7,111 bases of DNA from Planctomycetota bacterium (lineage in GTDB: Bacteria > Planctomycetota > Phycisphaerae > WQYP01). A model generated the notes under the pieces. It saw only the letters and a list, made by a program, of their open reading frames with translations. It was not told the DNA's origin and ran no database searches. The stretch is taken from assembly GCA_021852245.1 (NCBI GenBank), contig JAJZNY010000456.1:1-7111 (forward strand), read 5' to 3'. The translations under genes and the position numbers were made by a program. This document shows positions 5,804-7,111 of the stretch, in pieces (positions within the stretch are counted from its first letter, which is position 1; the number at the start of each line of letters is the position of its first letter).

Positions 5804-6706
5804 GTGCATTGCGATGAAGTACAGGAACTGATTTATCTCGAAGCCGCCGGGGCTGCAGATGTTGCTGCGCGCTCGGTGATCCGCGACCATCTCGCCAAAG
5901 GGTGCATCACATGCCAAGCGACGCTCGCAGAGGCAACTGCCGCCGCCGCCCAGCTACCGCTGAACCTGCCCCCCTGCCCGCCTTCCGAATCATTAAAGGC
6001 AGAACTGATGCGACGGGTCAAAAGCGCCACCCCGCTGCCGCAATCCGGACGTACACCCGTAGTGCCGGAACCCAAACGAATGCCACGAAAATTACTCCTC
6101 TGGCCAGTGGTCGTCAGCACATCGTTGGCCGCGGCCATGTTTTTGGTGGCCATTTTAGGTTTGCAGGCCAATGAAAACCTGCGTCACGAGCATCTGAAAG
6201 ATATGACGGCCCTGGCGTCGTTGCAAAAAAGCTTTCTCCGCGATACGGCGCGGCTCAATCGACTCTCCAAGCAAATGCATGATGCAGTTGCAATGGAAAA
6301 ACGAAAAATATCATCGCTGGAAACGAAACTTGCGGCGGCGGAGAGTTTGAAAGCCATGATCGGCTCCCCCGCCTTGGAGATGGCATCGTTACACGGCAGT
6401 TCGCCTATGCGTACCGCGTGGGGGCGGGTGATGTGGAACGACAAAATGAAGATGTGGAAGCTCTGCGTGTTCAATATGCCCCACCTTCCGAAATCCAAGA
6501 CATACGAAGTGTGGATGATCACGACCGGAGGGAAGAAAATGCCTGCGGGTCTGTTCAATACCGACTATAAAACCCAGTCGGCGTTAGTAACTCCTGCGGT
6601 GCCGCCCAATAAGCATGAGATGGCGGAGATTGCTGTTACCATCGAGCCGGCCGGTGGATCGCCACAACCCACCGGCGCCATACTGCTGGCAGGACATATC
6701 GGGTAG
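5804..6706 (+). CDS. Membrane-bound anti-sigma factor, RskA type, with zinc-binding-type motif
   Basis: This protein is predicted to hold the upstream ECF sigma factor at the inner membrane until a signal triggers release. The 300 residues read in order as follows. The cytoplasmic sigma-binding part (1-95) has the anti-sigma motif H29-x4-C34-x2-C37 (HLAKGCITC). One membrane helix lies at about 97-120 (LLLWPVVVSTSLAAAMFLVA). A predicted coiled-coil stalk follows at about 122-186, rich in Leu, Lys and Glu. The extracytoplasmic RskA domain is at about 190-300, with WGRVMWNDKMKMWKLCVFNM (206-225), KTYEVWMITTGGKKMPAGLF (232-251), and IEPAGGSPQPTGAILLAG near the end. The start is GTG at 5804-5806, with AGG 9 nt upstream. 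By analogy with RskA, release would occur by regulated intramembrane proteolysis or a redox change, but this is inference. Confidence 0.92.
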   Translation: MHCDEVQELIYLEAAGAADVAARSVIRDHLAKGCITCQATLAEATAAAAQLPLNLPPCPPSESLKAELMRRVKSATPLPQSGRTPVVPEPKRMPRKLLLWPVVVSTSLAAAMFLVAILGLQANENLRHEHLKDMTALASLQKSFLRDTARLNRLSKQMHDAVAMEKRKISSLETKLAAAESLKAMIGSPALEMASLHGSSPMRTAWGRVMWNDKMKMWKLCVFNMPHLPKSKTYEVWMITTGGKKMPAGLFNTDYKTQSALVTPAVPPNKHEMAEIAVTIEPAGGSPQPTGAILLAGHIG

Positions 6707-6709
6707 TTT

Positions 6710-6726
6710 TGGCGGCGGCGCTGCCA
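6710..6726. other. GC-rich hairpin just after the anti-sigma stop codon
   Basis: TGGCGGC-GGC-GCTGCCA forms a 7-bp stem (one G-U pair in RNA) 3 nt past the TAG at 6704-6706, in the 58-bp gap between convergent genes. It has no T-run downstream (CCCATTT follows), so it is only a possible transcript-end structure. Confidence 0.3.
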
Positions 6727-6764
6727 CCCATTTCGTCGTGATTCGGAACTCGTCCGTCGCACAA

Positions 6765-7111
6765 CTACCACCCACCGTTGGCTGGTGGTGGAGAATCAGG
6801 CGTCGCTGAATCTGGAGTTGCAGCGGGAGTGGAGTTGCCGCCGTCACCCGATGGCGTTGGTTGTAACCCCGCTTGCGGCCGGGATCGATCAATGGCAATC
6901 GCCACGATGAGTGCCATTGCGGGCGGTAGCGCTATCTTGGCCAGAAATAAGACCGTATCCAAGATATACATGGGAGGGCTTGGTAAGAAGATGAAAAGGT
7001 ATGCCAGCGGCCATAACTGCGTCTGATTCAGAACCTCCGGGTAAAATGTTATAACCAGTAGAAATATGAATGTGGATAGATACGCCGCAATGCCAAGGAT
7101 GGCGCCGATCA
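6765..7111 (-). CDS. Integral membrane protein, C-terminal part (5' end beyond the window)
   Basis: The minus-strand frame is open from the right edge of the window to a TAG at 6765-6767, giving the last 114 residues. It extends well upstream of the only in-frame ATG that would make it look complete (6969-6971), because the hydrophobic sequence continues without a break. Hydrophobic segments lie at fragment residues about 1-23 (IGAILGIAAYLSTFIFLLVI...), 32-44 (LWPLAYLFIFLPS) and 48-73 (YILDTVLFLAKIALPPAMAL...). After IDRSR comes a 40-residue low-complexity tail rich in Pro, Thr, Ser, Gly and Asp (9 Pro), ending NGGW. By the positive-inside rule the RSR supports a cytoplasmic tail. The composition suggests a polytopic transporter, channel or membrane-complex subunit; I cannot name the family. 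It converges with the anti-sigma gene, 58 bp away. Confidence 0.78.
   Translation of the reverse strand, partial: IGAILGIAAYLSTFIFLLVITFYPEVLNQTQLWPLAYLFIFLPSPPMYILDTVLFLAKIALPPAMALIVAIAIDRSRPQAGLQPTPSGDGGNSTPAATPDSATPDSPPPANGGW
6768..6791. other. Strong hairpin inside the last codons of the membrane-protein gene
   Basis: In the minus-strand transcript, CCACCACC (6791-6784) can pair with GGTGG(G)TGG (6776-6768) across a 7-nt loop. The 8 pairs are interrupted by a single bulged G, and the stem ends at the base before the TAG. It encodes the end of the Pro-rich tail (PPPANGGW), so the symmetry may simply follow from Pro (CCN) and Gly/Trp (GGN/TGG) codons. A transcript-end role is possible, but no T-run follows. 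Confidence 0.35.

Noticed and set aside
6584..6898. 104-codon minus-strand frame across the end of the anti-sigma gene
   Set aside because: It overlaps the RskA domain on one side and the membrane-protein tail in another frame on the other, with no recognisable features.
1..7111. CRISPR array, tRNA, rRNA, transposase or insertion-sequence ends
   Set aside because: I saw no regularly spaced direct repeats, cloverleaf-like sequence, transposase motif or terminal inverted repeats anywhere in the window.

Overview
The window is ordinary bacterial chromosome of moderate to high GC. It carries single genes and small pairs on both strands, with no tRNA, rRNA, CRISPR array or insertion sequence that I can see. 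Hallmarks of a diderm bacterium with exported proteins include an ECF sigma factor with a membrane-bound RskA-type anti-sigma factor, a signal-peptide protein at the left edge, and a large predicted exported protein of no recognised family. Non-ATG starts (TTG, GTG, GTG) are used by three of the eight genes. The gene mix would fit a Planctomycetota/Verrucomicrobiota-like bacterium, but that is a weak inference; nothing here is diagnostic of a phylum.

Layout. At 1-213 (minus) lies the N-terminal part of an exported protein that starts with TTG and runs off the left edge. At 353-682 (minus) is a small glyoxalase/VOC-fold protein. It is divergent from galE (811-1791, plus), a UDP-glucose 4-epimerase; the 128-bp gap between them holds a near-perfect palindrome and a 7-bp direct repeat. 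A 668-codon reading frame at 1916-3922 (minus) encodes a predicted exported protein of unknown function. Its 5' end meets head-on with arfB (3921-4376, plus), a GGQ-motif ribosome-rescue hydrolase, and the two annotated start codons share two bases. A promoter-like sequence places the arfB transcription start on its ATG, suggesting a leaderless mRNA. A hairpin-rich 210-bp gap follows, then a DinB/YfiT-like metal-binding protein (4587-5063) with a perfect TATAAT box.

The right part is an ECF sigma factor (5200-5784) and its anti-sigma factor (5804-6706), 19 bp apart and presumably co-transcribed. The anti-sigma factor has an N-terminal zinc-binding-type motif, one membrane helix, a long coiled-coil stalk and a C-terminal RskA domain. 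Facing it tail-to-tail is the C-terminal end of a multi-spanning membrane protein (6765-7111, minus) with a Pro/Thr/Ser-rich tail. It is open to the window edge and its start lies outside.

Apart from the sigma/anti-sigma pair, the genes do not form an obvious pathway. I see no convincing evidence of a new multi-gene system. The items most worth a second look are the 668-residue orphan protein, the arfB start-codon overlap with its leaderless signal, and the structured DNA between arfB and the DinB gene.
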